DNA of 64,000 nucleotides from Streptomyces chryseus. GTDB lineage: Bacteria; Actinomycetota; Actinomycetes; Streptomycetales; Streptomycetaceae. The stretch lies in contig NZ_BMVO01000010.1 in the NCBI RefSeq assembly GCF_014650755.1, positions 1-64,000 of the forward strand, given 5' to 3'. Below are positions 48,726 through 58,052 of the stretch, one piece after another. Numbering within the stretch: the first letter of the stretch is position 1; the number at the start of each line of letters is the position of its first letter. The position numbers were made by a program, and so were the translations under genes. The notes beneath the pieces are model-generated. The model was not told where the DNA came from, ran no database searches, and saw nothing but the letters and a program-made list of their open reading frames with translations.

Positions 48726-50858
48726 GTGGTCCGAGGGCGATGGCGCAGCGCGGGCAGCGCCGTGCTGCGTGTGGTCACGGTGTGGGCCGTGTCGACGCTC
48801 ACGATGCTGGTGCTCGCCGGAGCCCTGCCCGACTTCCAGCTCAAGGCCGACGACGGCGACAGCATCACCCGGGTCGCGCTCACCGCCGTCTGGGGCGCGG
48901 GCGCGTTCGGGCTGCTGGGCGCCCTGGTGTGGCCCCTGGCCGTACGGGCGCTGCTGCTCGTCCCCGCCCTCGTACTCGGCCTGCTCGCCTTCTTCCTCAA
49001 CGGCTCGCTGCTGCTCGTCGCCCTCAGCCTCATCCCCGACGGCCGGGGCGAGGCCGACCCCGAGACCGCCGTGGTCGTCGCCGCCGTCATGTCCGCCGTC
49101 GCGTCCGCGACCTCGGGAGCGCTCGCGGTGCGCGACGACGAGGCGTACCGGCGCAGGCTCTCGCGGCTCGCCCACCGCCGCGGCAGGCAGGGCGGCGACG
49201 ACGGGCGCAACGGTCTGCCCGGCACCCTCTTCCTGCAGCTCGACGGCGTCGGCCACGACGTGCTGCTCCAGGCGGTCGCCGACGGCCTGATGCCGACCGT
49301 CGCCGGCCGGCTCGGCGGCGAGGAGCCCACCCACCGGCTGACCCCCTGGCGCACCGACTGGTCCAGCCAGACCGGCGCCAGCCAGCTCGGCATACTGCAC
49401 GGCTCCAACCACGACGTGCCCGCCTTCCGCTGGTACGAGAAGGAGAGCGGCGAGGTCGTCGTCTCCAGCCGCCCGGCCAGCGCGGCCCTGATGCAGCGCC
49501 GCGCGATCTCCCGCACCGCCGACGGGGGACTGCTCACCTTCGACGGCGCGAGCCGCGGCAACCTCTTCAGCGGCGGCGCCGACCAGCTCGCCCTGGTCCT
49601 GTCGATCGCCGCCCGGCGCGGCAGGTCCAACCGGTCCCGGGCCGGCTACTTCGCCTACTTCTCCGACCCGGCCAACGCCGTGCGCACCGCCCTGTCGTTC
49701 GTCGCCGAAGTCGTCCGGGAGATCGCCCAGTCCACCCGCGCGCGGCTGCGCGGCGACAGCCCGCGCGTCAAGCGCGGCGGCCTGTACCCCTTCATCCGGG
49801 CCTTCGCGACGGTCGTCCAGCGGGACATCGTGGTCGCCGCGGTGCTCGGCGACATGCTCGCCGGCCGCACCGCCGTCTACGCCGACCTGGTCGCGTACGA
49901 CGAGGTGGCGCACCACTCCGGACCGCACAGCAGGGACGCGCTGAAGGTCCTGGAGCGGCTCGACCGGTCGCTGGAGCTGATCGTGAAGGTGGCCGAGCAC
50001 GCCCCGCGCGCGTACCGGATCGTGCTGCTCTCCGACCACGGGCAGAGCCCGGGGGAGACGTTCCAGTCGGCGTACGGCCTCACCCTCGCGAACCTCGTGC
50101 GGGCGGGCTGCGGGCTGCCCGTCCCGCGCCGCGCGGCGCGCACCACCAGCGCGTCGGAGGCGCGCGACGCCGTACGGACCGCGCTGCACCGGCCGGTGCC
50201 CGACGACGAGGAGGAGCCGGAGCACCCGGAGCCCGGCACGGACCCGGTCGTGCTGGCCTCGGGCAATCTGGGGCTGATCTCCTTCCCGGACGCGGCGGGA
50301 AGGGCCACGCGCGAGCGGATAGACCGCCACCATCCCGCGCTGCTGTCCACGCTCGCGAACCACCCCGGGATCGGGTTCCTGCTCGTCCGCAGCGAGGAGC
50401 ACGGCGCGCTGGTGCTCGGCACCGGCGGGGCGGAACTGCGGCTGGACGCCGACGACGCCGACGATACGGCCGGTGCGGGGCCGCTCGCGGTGTTCGGCGC
50501 CGGGGCCGCCGACGCCGTCCGCAGGACCTCCTCCTTCCCGCACGTCGCGGACATCATGGTCAACTCCTGGCACGACCCCGACACCGGCCGCGTGCACGCC
50601 TTCGAGGAGCAGATCGGCTCGCACGGGGGCCTCGGCGGGGAGCAGGCGCGGCCCTTCCTGATGTCGCCGTACACCCTGTCCGCCCCCGTCGCCGACGGCG
50701 GGGAGCTGGTGGGCGCGGAGCAGGTCCACCGGGTGCTGCGGCGGTGGCTGCGGGAGTGCCAGGGGCCGCAGGTGCCGCTGACGCGAGAGGAAGATTCCCA
50801 GCCGGAAGGCGAAACGGAAGGACAAATTCCGGTCGGCGAGAGCGCCGGACAGGAATAA
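48726..50858 (+). CDS. Membrane protein with holin-like N-terminus and alkaline-phosphatase-superfamily domain
   Basis: A 710-residue protein. The first 150 residues hold three or four helices (VVTVWAVSTLTMLVLAGALP, LLLVPALVLGLLAFFLNGSL) similar to the phage-holin-4-like family. The remainder is a type-I phosphodiesterase/alkaline-phosphatase fold with metal ligands in FLQLDGVGHDVLL, VAYDEVAHHSGPHS, LLSDHGQSPGE and a late EQIGSHGG. It probably faces the outside and hydrolyses or transfers phosphoryl groups on envelope polymers; the substrate is unknown. The GTG at 48726 is preferred over upstream in-frame starts because GGTGGGG lies five bases before it. The 283-bp region upstream shows no other gene. 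Confidence 0.88.
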   Translation: MVRGRWRSAGSAVLRVVTVWAVSTLTMLVLAGALPDFQLKADDGDSITRVALTAVWGAGAFGLLGALVWPLAVRALLLVPALVLGLLAFFLNGSLLLVALSLIPDGRGEADPETAVVVAAVMSAVASATSGALAVRDDEAYRRRLSRLAHRRGRQGGDDGRNGLPGTLFLQLDGVGHDVLLQAVADGLMPTVAGRLGGEEPTHRLTPWRTDWSSQTGASQLGILHGSNHDVPAFRWYEKESGEVVVSSRPASAALMQRRAISRTADGGLLTFDGASRGNLFSGGADQLALVLSIAARRGRSNRSRAGYFAYFSDPANAVRTALSFVAEVVREIAQSTRARLRGDSPRVKRGGLYPFIRAFATVVQRDIVVAAVLGDMLAGRTAVYADLVAYDEVAHHSGPHSRDALKVLERLDRSLELIVKVAEHAPRAYRIVLLSDHGQSPGETFQSAYGLTLANLVRAGCGLPVPRRAARTTSASEARDAVRTALHRPVPDDEEEPEHPEPGTDPVVLASGNLGLISFPDAAGRATRERIDRHHPALLSTLANHPGIGFLLVRSEEHGALVLGTGGAELRLDADDADDTAGAGPLAVFGAGAADAVRRTSSFPHVADIMVNSWHDPDTGRVHAFEEQIGSHGGLGGEQARPFLMSPYTLSAPVADGGELVGAEQVHRVLRRWLRECQGPQVPLTREEDSQPEGETEGQIPVGESAGQE

Positions 50859-50933
50859 TCGCCCTGATTTGGCGGGCCGTTCCCCGTATCCGAACATGGT
50901 CAGGTTTTGGTACGGAGAGAGGCCCAGCACCCC

Positions 50934-52346
50934 ATGACCACCCTGACCACCCCACGCCCCGAGCCCGCCCCCCGGGCGGGTGAGGCCCACAGCGACGCCG
51001 GTACGCCGGGCGACGGCGGTACGCCGAGCAAGCACGCCCGGCGCTTCGGCCTGCCCGTGGCGACCGCCCTGGTCATGGGCAACATCATCGGCGGCGGCAT
51101 CTTCCTGCTGCCCGCCTCCGTCGCCCCCTTCGGCACCATCAGCCTCGTCGCCTTCGGCGTCCTGACCCTCGGCGCGATCGCGCTGGCGCTCGTCTTCGGC
51201 CGCCTCGCCGAGCGGCTCCCGAGGACCGGCGGCCCGTACGTGTACGCCCGTGAGGCGTTCGGCGACTTCGCCGGCTTCCTCGCCGCCTGGAGCTACTGGA
51301 TCACCGCCTGGGTCTCCAACGCGGCGCTCGCCGTGGCCGCCGTCGGCTACCTCGACGTCCTCGTGCCCGTGAACGGATCGCTCGCCGCCACGCTCACGGC
51401 CGCGCTGGTCATCCAGTGGCTGCCCGCCCTCGCCAACCTGGCCGGCACCCGGTACGTGGGCGCGGTCCAGCTCGTCGCGACGGTGCTGAAGTTCGCGCCG
51501 CTGCTGCTGGTCGCCGTCGGCGGGCTCTTCTTCTTCGACGCGTCCAACCTCGGGCCGTTCCAGGCGGGCGACCAGGGCGCGCTCGGCGCGCTCTCCGCCT
51601 CCGCGGCCATCCTGCTCTTCAGCTACCTGGGCGTGGAGTCCGCCGCCGTCAGCGCGGGAGAGGTCCGCGACCCGCGGCGCAACGTCGGCCGCGCCACGAT
51701 CCTCGGCACCCTCGGCGCCGCCTTCGTCTACCTCCTGGGCACGCTCGCCGTCTTCGGCACCGTCGCCCACGACGACCTGGTCGGTTCGACCGCGCCCTTC
51801 TCCGACGCCGTGAACGCGATGTTCGGCGGCTCGTGGGGCGGCGCCGCCGTCGCCTGCGCCGCCCTGGTCTCCATGACCGGCGCGCTGAACGGCTGGACGC
51901 TGCTGAGCGCGCAGACGCCGTACGCGGCCGCCAAGGACGGCCTGTTCCCCGCCGTCTTCGCCACCAGGCGGCGCGGCGTCCCGACCGTGGGCGTCCTCGT
52001 CACGGCGGTCCTCGCCTCGCTCCTGACGGTCTACAACTACACGGCGGGCTCCGAGGGCGTCTTCGAGACCCTGGTCCTGATCACGACGTTCACGGCGACC
52101 GTCCCCTACCTGCTGGCGACCGCAGCCCAGATCTACTTCCTCGCGTCGGGCCGGTCCGACCGCGTCGACCGCCCCCGCCTGATCCGCGACGCGGTTCTCG
52201 CCGCCCTGGCCTGCGGCTTCTCGATGTGGCTGGTGGCGGGCTCGGGCTACGCGGCGGTGTACCAGGGCGTGCTGTTCCTGTTCGCCGGCGTGCTCGTGTA
52301 CGCGTGGATCGCGGCCCGCAGGGCCCGCGCAGCATCGGCGGCCTGA
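50934..52346 (+). CDS. APC family amino-acid/polyamine permease
   Basis: A 470-residue permease with about 12 helices. It begins with a Pro-rich cytoplasmic tail, then LVMGNIIGGGIFLLPASVAP, the classic first helix of the APC fold with the GxGIF substrate motif. RTGGPYVYAREAFGDFAGFL follows. The pattern resembles the AdiC/PotE exchanger branch, and the exact amino acid is unknown. The ATG at 50934 has GAGAGG eleven bases upstream. It stands alone between the phosphatase-fold and Nudix genes. Confidence 0.9.
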   Translation: MTTLTTPRPEPAPRAGEAHSDAGTPGDGGTPSKHARRFGLPVATALVMGNIIGGGIFLLPASVAPFGTISLVAFGVLTLGAIALALVFGRLAERLPRTGGPYVYAREAFGDFAGFLAAWSYWITAWVSNAALAVAAVGYLDVLVPVNGSLAATLTAALVIQWLPALANLAGTRYVGAVQLVATVLKFAPLLLVAVGGLFFFDASNLGPFQAGDQGALGALSASAAILLFSYLGVESAAVSAGEVRDPRRNVGRATILGTLGAAFVYLLGTLAVFGTVAHDDLVGSTAPFSDAVNAMFGGSWGGAAVACAALVSMTGALNGWTLLSAQTPYAAAKDGLFPAVFATRRRGVPTVGVLVTAVLASLLTVYNYTAGSEGVFETLVLITTFTATVPYLLATAAQIYFLASGRSDRVDRPRLIRDAVLAALACGFSMWLVAGSGYAAVYQGVLFLFAGVLVYAWIAARRARAASAA

Positions 52347-52449
52347 CGGGCGCCGTGTGCTTCCGTGCCCGCACGCGTGATCCACTCGGGGCGCGGCGGC
52401 CGTCGCCCCGCCGCCCGTTCGCACGGGTCCGAGACCAGGAGGAAGCCGC

Positions 52450-52923
52450 ATGACCGCCACGCGCGAGCGCCCCGAACGGGCCTTTCCCACGCCGAACAGC
52501 CTGACCGGGGTGGGCGTGGTCGTCGTCGGCCCCGGCGGCCGCGTCCTGCTCGGACTCGGCCACGACGGCCGTTGGGAGCTGCCCGGCGGCAAGGTCGACG
52601 CGGGCGAGAGCTTCGAGGAGACCGCGGTGCGCGAGCTGGCGGAGGAGACGTCCCTGCGCGCCGACGCCACCGGGGTCCGGATCGTCGCCGTGCTGGTGGA
52701 CGGGGCACGCGGCCTCACCCGCGTCACCGCGGCGGCGGTGCTGGACGCCGCCACGGGCACGGCGCACGTCACCGAGCCGGACAAGATCGCCCGGTGGGAG
52801 TGGTTCGGGCCGCACGACGTACCGAAGGAGCTCTTCGGACCCTCGGCGGCCGTACTGCGCGCCTGGCGCCCGGACCTGGACCTCCCGGACGCCCCCGTAC
52901 ACCGCTATCCGACCGCCCGCTGA
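52450..52923 (+). CDS. Nudix hydrolase
   Basis: A 157-residue Nudix protein. The box runs GKVDAGESFEETAVREL then AEETSL, which matches GX5EX7REUXEEXGU except that the final Gly is replaced by Ser. It should hydrolyse nucleoside diphosphates linked to another group, such as oxidised dNTPs or NDP-sugars. It begins with a short Arg/Glu-rich lead before SLTGVGVVVVGPGGRVLLGL. The ATG at 52450 follows GGAGGAAGCCGC. It is convergent with the ABC-transporter operon. Confidence 0.92.
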   Translation: MTATRERPERAFPTPNSLTGVGVVVVGPGGRVLLGLGHDGRWELPGGKVDAGESFEETAVRELAEETSLRADATGVRIVAVLVDGARGLTRVTAAAVLDAATGTAHVTEPDKIARWEWFGPHDVPKELFGPSAAVLRAWRPDLDLPDAPVHRYPTAR

Positions 52924-52945
52924 GCGGCCGGGCCGTTCCCGGCGG

Positions 52946-53734
52946 TCAGCCCGCGGCGGGGCCGCCCGCCTCCGGGCCCGGCGCCTCGGCGGCGGACGGG
53001 TCCAGGATGCGGTCCAGGAAGTGCCGGGTCCGGGGGTGCCGGGGATCGCCCACGACCTGCGCCGCCGGGCCCTCCTCCACGATCACGCCGCCGTCCATGA
53101 ACACGACGCGGTCGGCGACCTCCCGGGCGAAGCTCATCTCATGGGTGACGACCATCATCGTCATGCCCTCCGAGGCGAGCACCCGCATGACAGCGAGCAC
53201 GTCACCCACCAGCTCCGGGTCCAGCGCGGACGTCGGCTCGTCGAAGAGCATCACCTCGGGCCCCATGGACAGCGCCCGCGCGATGGCCACCCGCTGCTGC
53301 TGCCCGCCGGACAGCTGCGCCGGGTAGGCGTCGGCCTTGTCGGCCAGCCCGACCCGCTCCAGGTTCTCCCGGGCCACCTTGGTGGCCTCGGCCTTGCCCC
53401 GGCGCAGTACGCGCCGCTGGGGAAGGACGAGGTTCTCGGTCACGGTGACGTGCGGGAAGAGGTTGAACTGCTGGAAGACCATGCCGATGCGGCGGCGCAC
53501 CGCGTCGATGTCGACCTCGATGTCGGTGACTTCCGTACCGCCGACGAAGACCTGGCCCTCGCTGGGCTCCTCCAGCAGGTTCACGCAGCGCAGCAGCGTC
53601 GACTTGCCGGACCCCGAGGGCCCGATGACGCACACGACGTCGCCCCGGGCGACCTCCAGGTCGATGCCGCGCAGGACGTGGTTGTCCCCGAACGACTTGT
53701 GCAGACCGCGGATCTCGATCTCGGGCTGTGGCAT
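52946..53734 (-). CDS. Polar amino-acid ABC transporter ATP-binding protein
   Basis: A 262-residue ABC ATPase with Walker A GPSGSGKST, the Q-loop MVFQQFNLFPHVTV, signature LSGGQQQRVAIARALSM, Walker B VMLFDEPTSALDPE and H-loop VVTHEMSFAREVAD. The sequence is typical of GlnQ/GluA-type importers. The ATG at 53734 with GAGG eight bases upstream leaves a 10-bp gap after the permease; the longer GTG start would overlap it. It is the third gene of a binding protein-permease-ATPase operon. Confidence 0.93.
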   Translation of the reverse strand: MPQPEIEIRGLHKSFGDNHVLRGIDLEVARGDVVCVIGPSGSGKSTLLRCVNLLEEPSEGQVFVGGTEVTDIEVDIDAVRRRIGMVFQQFNLFPHVTVTENLVLPQRRVLRRGKAEATKVARENLERVGLADKADAYPAQLSGGQQQRVAIARALSMGPEVMLFDEPTSALDPELVGDVLAVMRVLASEGMTMMVVTHEMSFAREVADRVVFMDGGVIVEEGPAAQVVGDPRHPRTRHFLDRILDPSAAEAPGPEAGGPAAG

Positions 53735-53744
53735 CTGCTCGTCC

Positions 53745-54545
53745 TCACTTGGCCTTGTCGGCACGGGCCTCGAGGCGGCGCACCACGAAGCTCAGCGGCA
53801 CCGTCACGATCAGGTAGCAGAGCCCCGCGACCAGGATCGGGGTGGAGTTGGCGGTCTGGCTCGCCAGGTCCCTGCCGAACTTGGTCAGCTCCCGCTCGTC
53901 CAGGGTCACGCCGAGGAACAGCACCAGCGACGAGTCCTTGAACAGCAGCACGAGCTCGTTGGTGAGCGGCGGGATGACGATCCGGAACGCCTGCGGAATG
54001 ATCACCGACACCATCGCGCGGGCGTGCGAGAAGCCCAGCGAACGCGCGGCCTCCATCTGCCCTTTGGGCACGGCCTGGATGCCGGCCCTGATCGTCTCGG
54101 CCATGTAGGCGGCGGCGACCAGCCCCAGACCCAGGGCGACCTTCCCGTACGTACCGCCGGGAATCTCCGTCCCCGGGAACGCCAGCGGCACCGCCACACC
54201 CACGAAGATGAAGATCAGCAGGGCGGGCAGGCCCCGGAAGAACTCGATGTAGACGCTCGCGACCCACCGGTACGGCGCCACCGACGACAGCCGCATGAGC
54301 GCGATCAGCAGCCCGAGGACGAGCCCGAACACGAAGCCGGAGAGCGTGTAGACCACCGTGTTGCGCAGAGCGGTGGTGATGATCTCCGGGAACAGTTCCG
54401 CTACGAGGTCCTTCTGCGCGAACTGGTTCTGCAGCCGGTCCCAGTCGGCCAGCACGCCGACCAGGACCAGGGCGGCCACGAAGAGGGCGTACTGGATGCC
54501 CTGGGAAATCCGGCGCCGCTGCCGCCTGGAGAGGCGAGAGGTCAC
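53745..54545 (-). CDS. Polar amino-acid ABC transporter permease
   Basis: A 266-residue His/Glu/Gln/Arg-type permease. It has a basic cytoplasmic start (SRLSRRQRRRISQGIQYA), about five helices and the EAA motif EAARSLGFSHARAMVSVIIP near residue 170. Because only one permease gene is present, it probably works as a homodimer. The GTG start overlaps the stop of the binding-protein gene (GTGA), indicating coupled translation. Confidence 0.93.
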   Translation of the reverse strand: MTSRLSRRQRRRISQGIQYALFVAALVLVGVLADWDRLQNQFAQKDLVAELFPEIITTALRNTVVYTLSGFVFGLVLGLLIALMRLSSVAPYRWVASVYIEFFRGLPALLIFIFVGVAVPLAFPGTEIPGGTYGKVALGLGLVAAAYMAETIRAGIQAVPKGQMEAARSLGFSHARAMVSVIIPQAFRIVIPPLTNELVLLFKDSSLVLFLGVTLDERELTKFGRDLASQTANSTPILVAGLCYLIVTVPLSFVVRRLEARADKAK

Positions 54546-55384
54546 GACTGTGCCTTGGGCATCGGGCCGATCCACTTCTCGTAGAGCTTCTTGTACGTGC
54601 CGTCGGCCTTGGCGTCGGTGATGGCCTTGTCGATGGCGGCCTTCAGCTTGGTGTTGCCCTTCTTCACCGAGAACCCGTACTCCTCACCGGTCTCGATGTT
54701 CTCGCCGAGCACGAACTCGTCGGCGTTCGCCTTGTCCTTCAGCCAGCCCTGAACGACGGGGTAGTCGATGACGACGGCGTCGACCTGCCCGGTGCGCAGC
54801 CCGTTCAGCACGGCGTCGGAGCTCTCGAACGCCACCGGGTCGAAGCCCTTGCTCGTGGCGTAGCTCTCGCCGGTCGTCTCCGCCTGCGCGCCGAGCTTCT
54901 TCTTCTGCGACGTGACCTCGTCCAGCGTCGTCACGCCACTCTTCTGCGTCGCGAGCAGCGCCTGCGTGGCGTCGAAGTACGGGACGGAGAAGTCGACGTT
55001 CTTCTTGCGCTCGTCGGTGATGGTCATGCCGGCGGCGGCGAGGTCGCACTCGCCGGAGTTCAGGAACGCGCCGGTCTTGAAGTTCTCGAACGGCGTGTCG
55101 AGGATCTTCTGCTCGACCTCGAGGTTCTTGGCCACCAGGTCGATGAGCGCCACGTCGAACCCGACGACCTTGCCGCCCTGCTCCGACTGGAACGGCGGGT
55201 AGGGCAGGTGCGTGCAGGTGGTGAGCTTGCCCTTCTCGACCACGGGTACGCCGCCGGCCGCTTCGGAAGGCCCGTCGTCACCGGAGGAACACCCGACGGC
55301 GAGGAACAGTCCGGCCGCGGTGGCGCCGGCGGTGGCGAGCGTACGGATGCGGCGGGCGCGGTGGCCCTTGGCCGTCCTGGACAC
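54542..55384 (-). CDS. Amino-acid ABC transporter substrate-binding lipoprotein
   Basis: A 280-residue exported solute-binding protein. A basic N-terminus and hydrophobic stretch (LATAGATAAGLFLAVG) end in the lipobox LAVGC, so it is anchored to the outer membrane face by a diacylglyceryl cysteine. The SBP_bac_3 domain follows (LPYPPFQSEQGGKVVGFDVA, DLAAAGMTITDERKKNVDFS, SDAVLNGLRTGQVDAVVID). The ligand is a polar amino acid, not resolvable further. The GTG at 55384 has GGAGG six bases upstream, and longer starts are unsupported. Confidence 0.92.
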   Translation of the reverse strand: MSRTAKGHRARRIRTLATAGATAAGLFLAVGCSSGDDGPSEAAGGVPVVEKGKLTTCTHLPYPPFQSEQGGKVVGFDVALIDLVAKNLEVEQKILDTPFENFKTGAFLNSGECDLAAAGMTITDERKKNVDFSVPYFDATQALLATQKSGVTTLDEVTSQKKKLGAQAETTGESYATSKGFDPVAFESSDAVLNGLRTGQVDAVVIDYPVVQGWLKDKANADEFVLGENIETGEEYGFSVKKGNTKLKAAIDKAITDAKADGTYKKLYEKWIGPMPKAQS

Positions 55385-55492
55385 GGTTGACCTCCATGGG
55401 GCGGGGGGCGACGGCGGCGGGGGTGAGCGCACCGTCAGCGGTGATCGTAAGCCAGCCGGCCGCCGTTCGCGGAACTCTTCTCGATGGCTGGA

Positions 55493-56926
55493 CTACGCCG
55501 TCGTGCCGGTCCCGGCCGCCGGGGCGTCGTGCACGCGGTGCACCACCGCGTGCCGCAGGGACCGCGCCAGACCGGCGGCGGCGTCGTGGTCCATCCCGTC
55601 CTCGCCGAAGGTGACGGAGCCGCCGCTGCCCTTGTCGGCCCAGCCGCACGTCACTTCGGGATCGCCGGTGACCTCCGTGGCCGCCGACTCGTACGCCACG
55701 CACCGCATCCAGCCCCCGTGGGGGCCGGCCTCGGCGCTCCAGTCGGCCACGATCGTCGCCCCCGAGGTCTCCAGATCCCGCCGGAAGCCTTCGACCGCCT
55801 CCGGTGAGACGTCGTGGTTGTCGCCGAGCGCGCCGATGACCACCACCGGGAGCGCATCCCCGCCGGGACGCGCGTACGCGTAATGGAACGGTGCGAACGC
55901 GCCGCCGTCCGCGCCGGCGGAGACGAAGGAGCCGAGGTGGTCCTCAAAGGCGCCGTCGGCGCGTTCCATTCCCCGGAAGGTGGCCGGCGCGGAAGCCACG
56001 TACCGCGGATAGTCCCGGTACTGGACGTACGACCACGCCCCCGCGCCGGCCGCGGCCGCGACGACGATCGCGGCGGCGGCGCCGGCCACGGCCTTCTCCC
56101 GGCCCGACACCGGAGGGACGGGCGGCAGCGGCGGGTACGCGCTCACGGCCGGAGGGGTCGCGGGCAGCTCGCGCCCCTCGGCCCGCCGGCGGGCGCGCCG
56201 CAGGACCTGATGAAGGGTGAGGTGGGGCAGCAGGCACAGGAGGGAAACGGTGCTCGCCCACCCCGGCAGACCGAAGGCGGGCTCGGCGACGTGCGACGAC
56301 GCGGCGGCCACGGCGAGCACGAGAAGGCTGACGAGCGGTGCGCGCACCAGTGGCCGCAGCGCCGCGTACCCGGGCCGGGCCAGGGCCCCGAGCGTCTCGG
56401 CCCGTACGGCGAGCCGGCCGTCGTACGGCTGCGCGTCCGCCCGCGCCCGGGCCAGGGTCGCGGCCGTCCGCGCGTCGGCGCCGGCCAGCGCGTGCCGCGC
56501 CAGGTACCGCTGCTCCCGGGCAGCCGCCCACCCCTGCGGACGGGGGCCTGGCGTGCCGGCGGCGTCCTTGGCCGCCCCCGCCTGCGGGGGTCCGGGCGCC
56601 GGGGCGCGCAGCCGCCCGACGAGCTCGGGCCCGCGCCGGTGCCGGGCCGGCTGGTCGAACGGGTCGCTGTTCAGGCAGAGTTCCGCGTAGCCGACGAGCA
56701 GATCGAGATCGTCGGGGAAGGCGTCGAGACCCGCGCGGTACGCCTGCTCGGCGCGGTCGTCGTCGTCCTCACCCGCGTGCGCCCGCGCCAGTACGAGATA
56801 CATCCCGGCATCGGGCCCGCCCCCGGTGAGGGCCGCGCTCGCGGCCCTCCGCGCTTCGCCGAGCCTTCCCGCGCTCAGCAGCGCCGCCGCACGGGCGCGT
56901 GCGCCCTCTTCATCGTCGGCCTGCAT
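55493..56926 (-). CDS. TPR-containing membrane protein of unknown function
   Basis: A 477-residue protein. The N-terminal third has tetratricopeptide-like helices (RARAAALLSAGRLGEARRAA, LVLARAHAGEDDDDRAEQAY, YRAGLDAFPDDLDLLVGYAE). Two membrane segments lie near residues 200-245 (LVRAPLVSLLVLAVAAASSH, WASTVSLLCLLPHLTLHQVL), and another after a Pro-rich loop (KAVAGAAAAIVVAAAAGAGA). The C-terminal 170 residues (about 310-477) form a soluble domain probably outside the membrane, with a Cys pair (MRCVAY, VTCGWAD). No family was recognised. A function in cell-envelope sensing is possible but speculative. Confidence 0.8.
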   Translation of the reverse strand: MQADDEEGARARAAALLSAGRLGEARRAASAALTGGGPDAGMYLVLARAHAGEDDDDRAEQAYRAGLDAFPDDLDLLVGYAELCLNSDPFDQPARHRRGPELVGRLRAPAPGPPQAGAAKDAAGTPGPRPQGWAAAREQRYLARHALAGADARTAATLARARADAQPYDGRLAVRAETLGALARPGYAALRPLVRAPLVSLLVLAVAAASSHVAEPAFGLPGWASTVSLLCLLPHLTLHQVLRRARRRAEGRELPATPPAVSAYPPLPPVPPVSGREKAVAGAAAAIVVAAAAGAGAWSYVQYRDYPRYVASAPATFRGMERADGAFEDHLGSFVSAGADGGAFAPFHYAYARPGGDALPVVVIGALGDNHDVSPEAVEGFRRDLETSGATIVADWSAEAGPHGGWMRCVAYESAATEVTGDPEVTCGWADKGSGGSVTFGEDGMDHDAAAGLARSLRHAVVHRVHDAPAAGTGTTA

Positions 56927-57040
56927 GTGTCCCCACCCCTGGTGAACGGACCGATCGCTTCGGCCGTGTCACTATTGCCCGCGCCGGCGAAGCAGGTCAA
57001 TCGCCCCGGGCCGGGTCGGCGCGCCCCGGCCGCACAACGC

Positions 57041-57077
57041 GACGCCCGCCCCGGCGGGTCGGGCCGGGACGGGCGTC
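57041..57077 (-). terminator. Terminator hairpin after the secreted coiled-coil gene
   Basis: A 15-bp stem with one mismatch (GACGCCCGCCCCGGC / GCCGGGACGGGCGTC) and a 7-nt loop lies 19 bases after the stop codon of the gene at 57096-57389. Confidence 0.55.
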
Positions 57078-57095
57078 GGTGTGCGGCGGTGCGGA

Positions 57096-57389
57096 CTACA
57101 TGTTGTTCTCGGCGTCGATGAGCTGCTGGATACGCTGGTCGATCGCCGCGGCCTGGGCGCGGGCGCGCTGCGCCGCCTGGCGCTCGCCCAGCCGGTCCAG
57201 CTGCGCGGCCTTGGACTTCAGCTCGGCGGACTGGCGGCGCAGCTCGTCGATGTTGACGGTGATGGCGCCACCGCGAGCGGACATCGTCTGCTGGCCGGCG
57301 CCCGGAGCGGCGTGCGCCGGCAGCGCCGCGAAGAGAACGCCACCGGTCATCGCGGCGGTCACGGCGATCGTGGAAATGCGTCGAAGCAT
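57096..57389 (-). CDS. Small secreted coiled-coil protein
   Basis: A 97-residue exported protein. A Sec signal peptide (RRISTIAVTAAMTGGVLFAA) ends at the clear AHA|APG cleavage site. The mature 65 residues are an Arg/Gln/Ala-rich amphipathic helix (IDELRRQSAELKSKAAQLDR, LGERQAAQRARAQAAAIDQR), predicted to form a coiled coil. No cysteine or catalytic motif was found. It could be a structural or peptidoglycan-associated protein. The ATG at 57389 has GGGGGAAGC upstream. Confidence 0.82.
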   Translation of the reverse strand: MLRRISTIAVTAAMTGGVLFAALPAHAAPGAGQQTMSARGGAITVNIDELRRQSAELKSKAAQLDRLGERQAAQRARAQAAAIDQRIQQLIDAENNM

Positions 57390-57496
57390 GAGAGCTTCCC
57401 CCTGGTAGGTCGGTCATTACCTGCCAGTAACTCTATACGAAACGATCTTGTGGTGCGGGCCGCGACACAGGAGGCCCGGCCCCTCCTTCGGCCGTT

Positions 57497-57779
57497 CTAC
57501 GCCCCCGGCACCCAGTAGTTGTGCACCTGCGAGGTCGTCGGCTCACCACCCTGCGGCATGCCGGCCTCCGAGGCGACCGGCATGACGACCTCGTTGAACC
57601 GCCGCAGGGCTTCCTCGGACTCCCACACATCGAAGATCCGCATGCCGGAGCCCGTGGCGACGGCGACGTGCGCCAGGCACCCCTCGAAGGGGTTGCCGGG
57701 CAGCGACTGCAGTGGCGTTCAGCTTGTCGTACTGCTCGCTCGTCACGCCCGCCAGCCCCACCTGCATGAGAATCGCCAT
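57497..57779 (-). pseudogene. Frameshifted small monooxygenase/dimeric-barrel-type gene
   Basis: The reading frame begins MAILMQVGLAGVTSEQYDKL with a start codon at 57779. Near 57707-57714 it loses frame: the text reads AACGCCACTGCAGTCGC, while moving by +1 restores a continuous homologous frame (LQSLPGNPFEGCLAHVAVAT, GSGMRIFDVWESEEALRRFN, ending SQVHNYWVPGA with a stop at 57497). A lost CT dinucleotide would explain this. The restored product would be about 94 residues, resembling small dimeric alpha-beta barrel proteins. This may be a genuine pseudogene or a sequencing error. Phase breaks elsewhere were not seen. Confidence 0.78.
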
Positions 57780-58052
57780 CGAGGTCTCCTCCGTGTGAAC
57801 AGGTCCGTGTCCTCCCCGCCGCCGCACCGTCGGCCCGTGCCAGGAACAGAACACCACGCCCGCCCCACGACGGCATTCCGCCCGGTGCCGTACGGGGCGG
57901 CGCCGGCCCCGCACCGGTCGCATGACTCCGGAGGTAATCGACGCCCTTCCGCCGGCGCGGCATCGTTGCGGTCACCGGGGGCCGGGCGGCGCACTCCGCC
58001 CGGGCTCCGGGCCCCTTCCAGTCCGTACGACCTCGACGGAGGCTGATCCGCC

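Noticed and set aside
48582..52784. A 1400-residue minus-strand open frame
   Set aside because: It is antisense to the phosphatase-fold, APC permease and Nudix genes; low-complexity His/Gly/Arg composition and no domain are visible.
57543..57923. A 126-residue minus-strand frame as an intact gene
   Set aside because: Only its middle start region (MAILMQ onward for about 25 residues) looks like a protein; after that the homologous sequence continues in another frame, so a frameshifted gene is the better reading.
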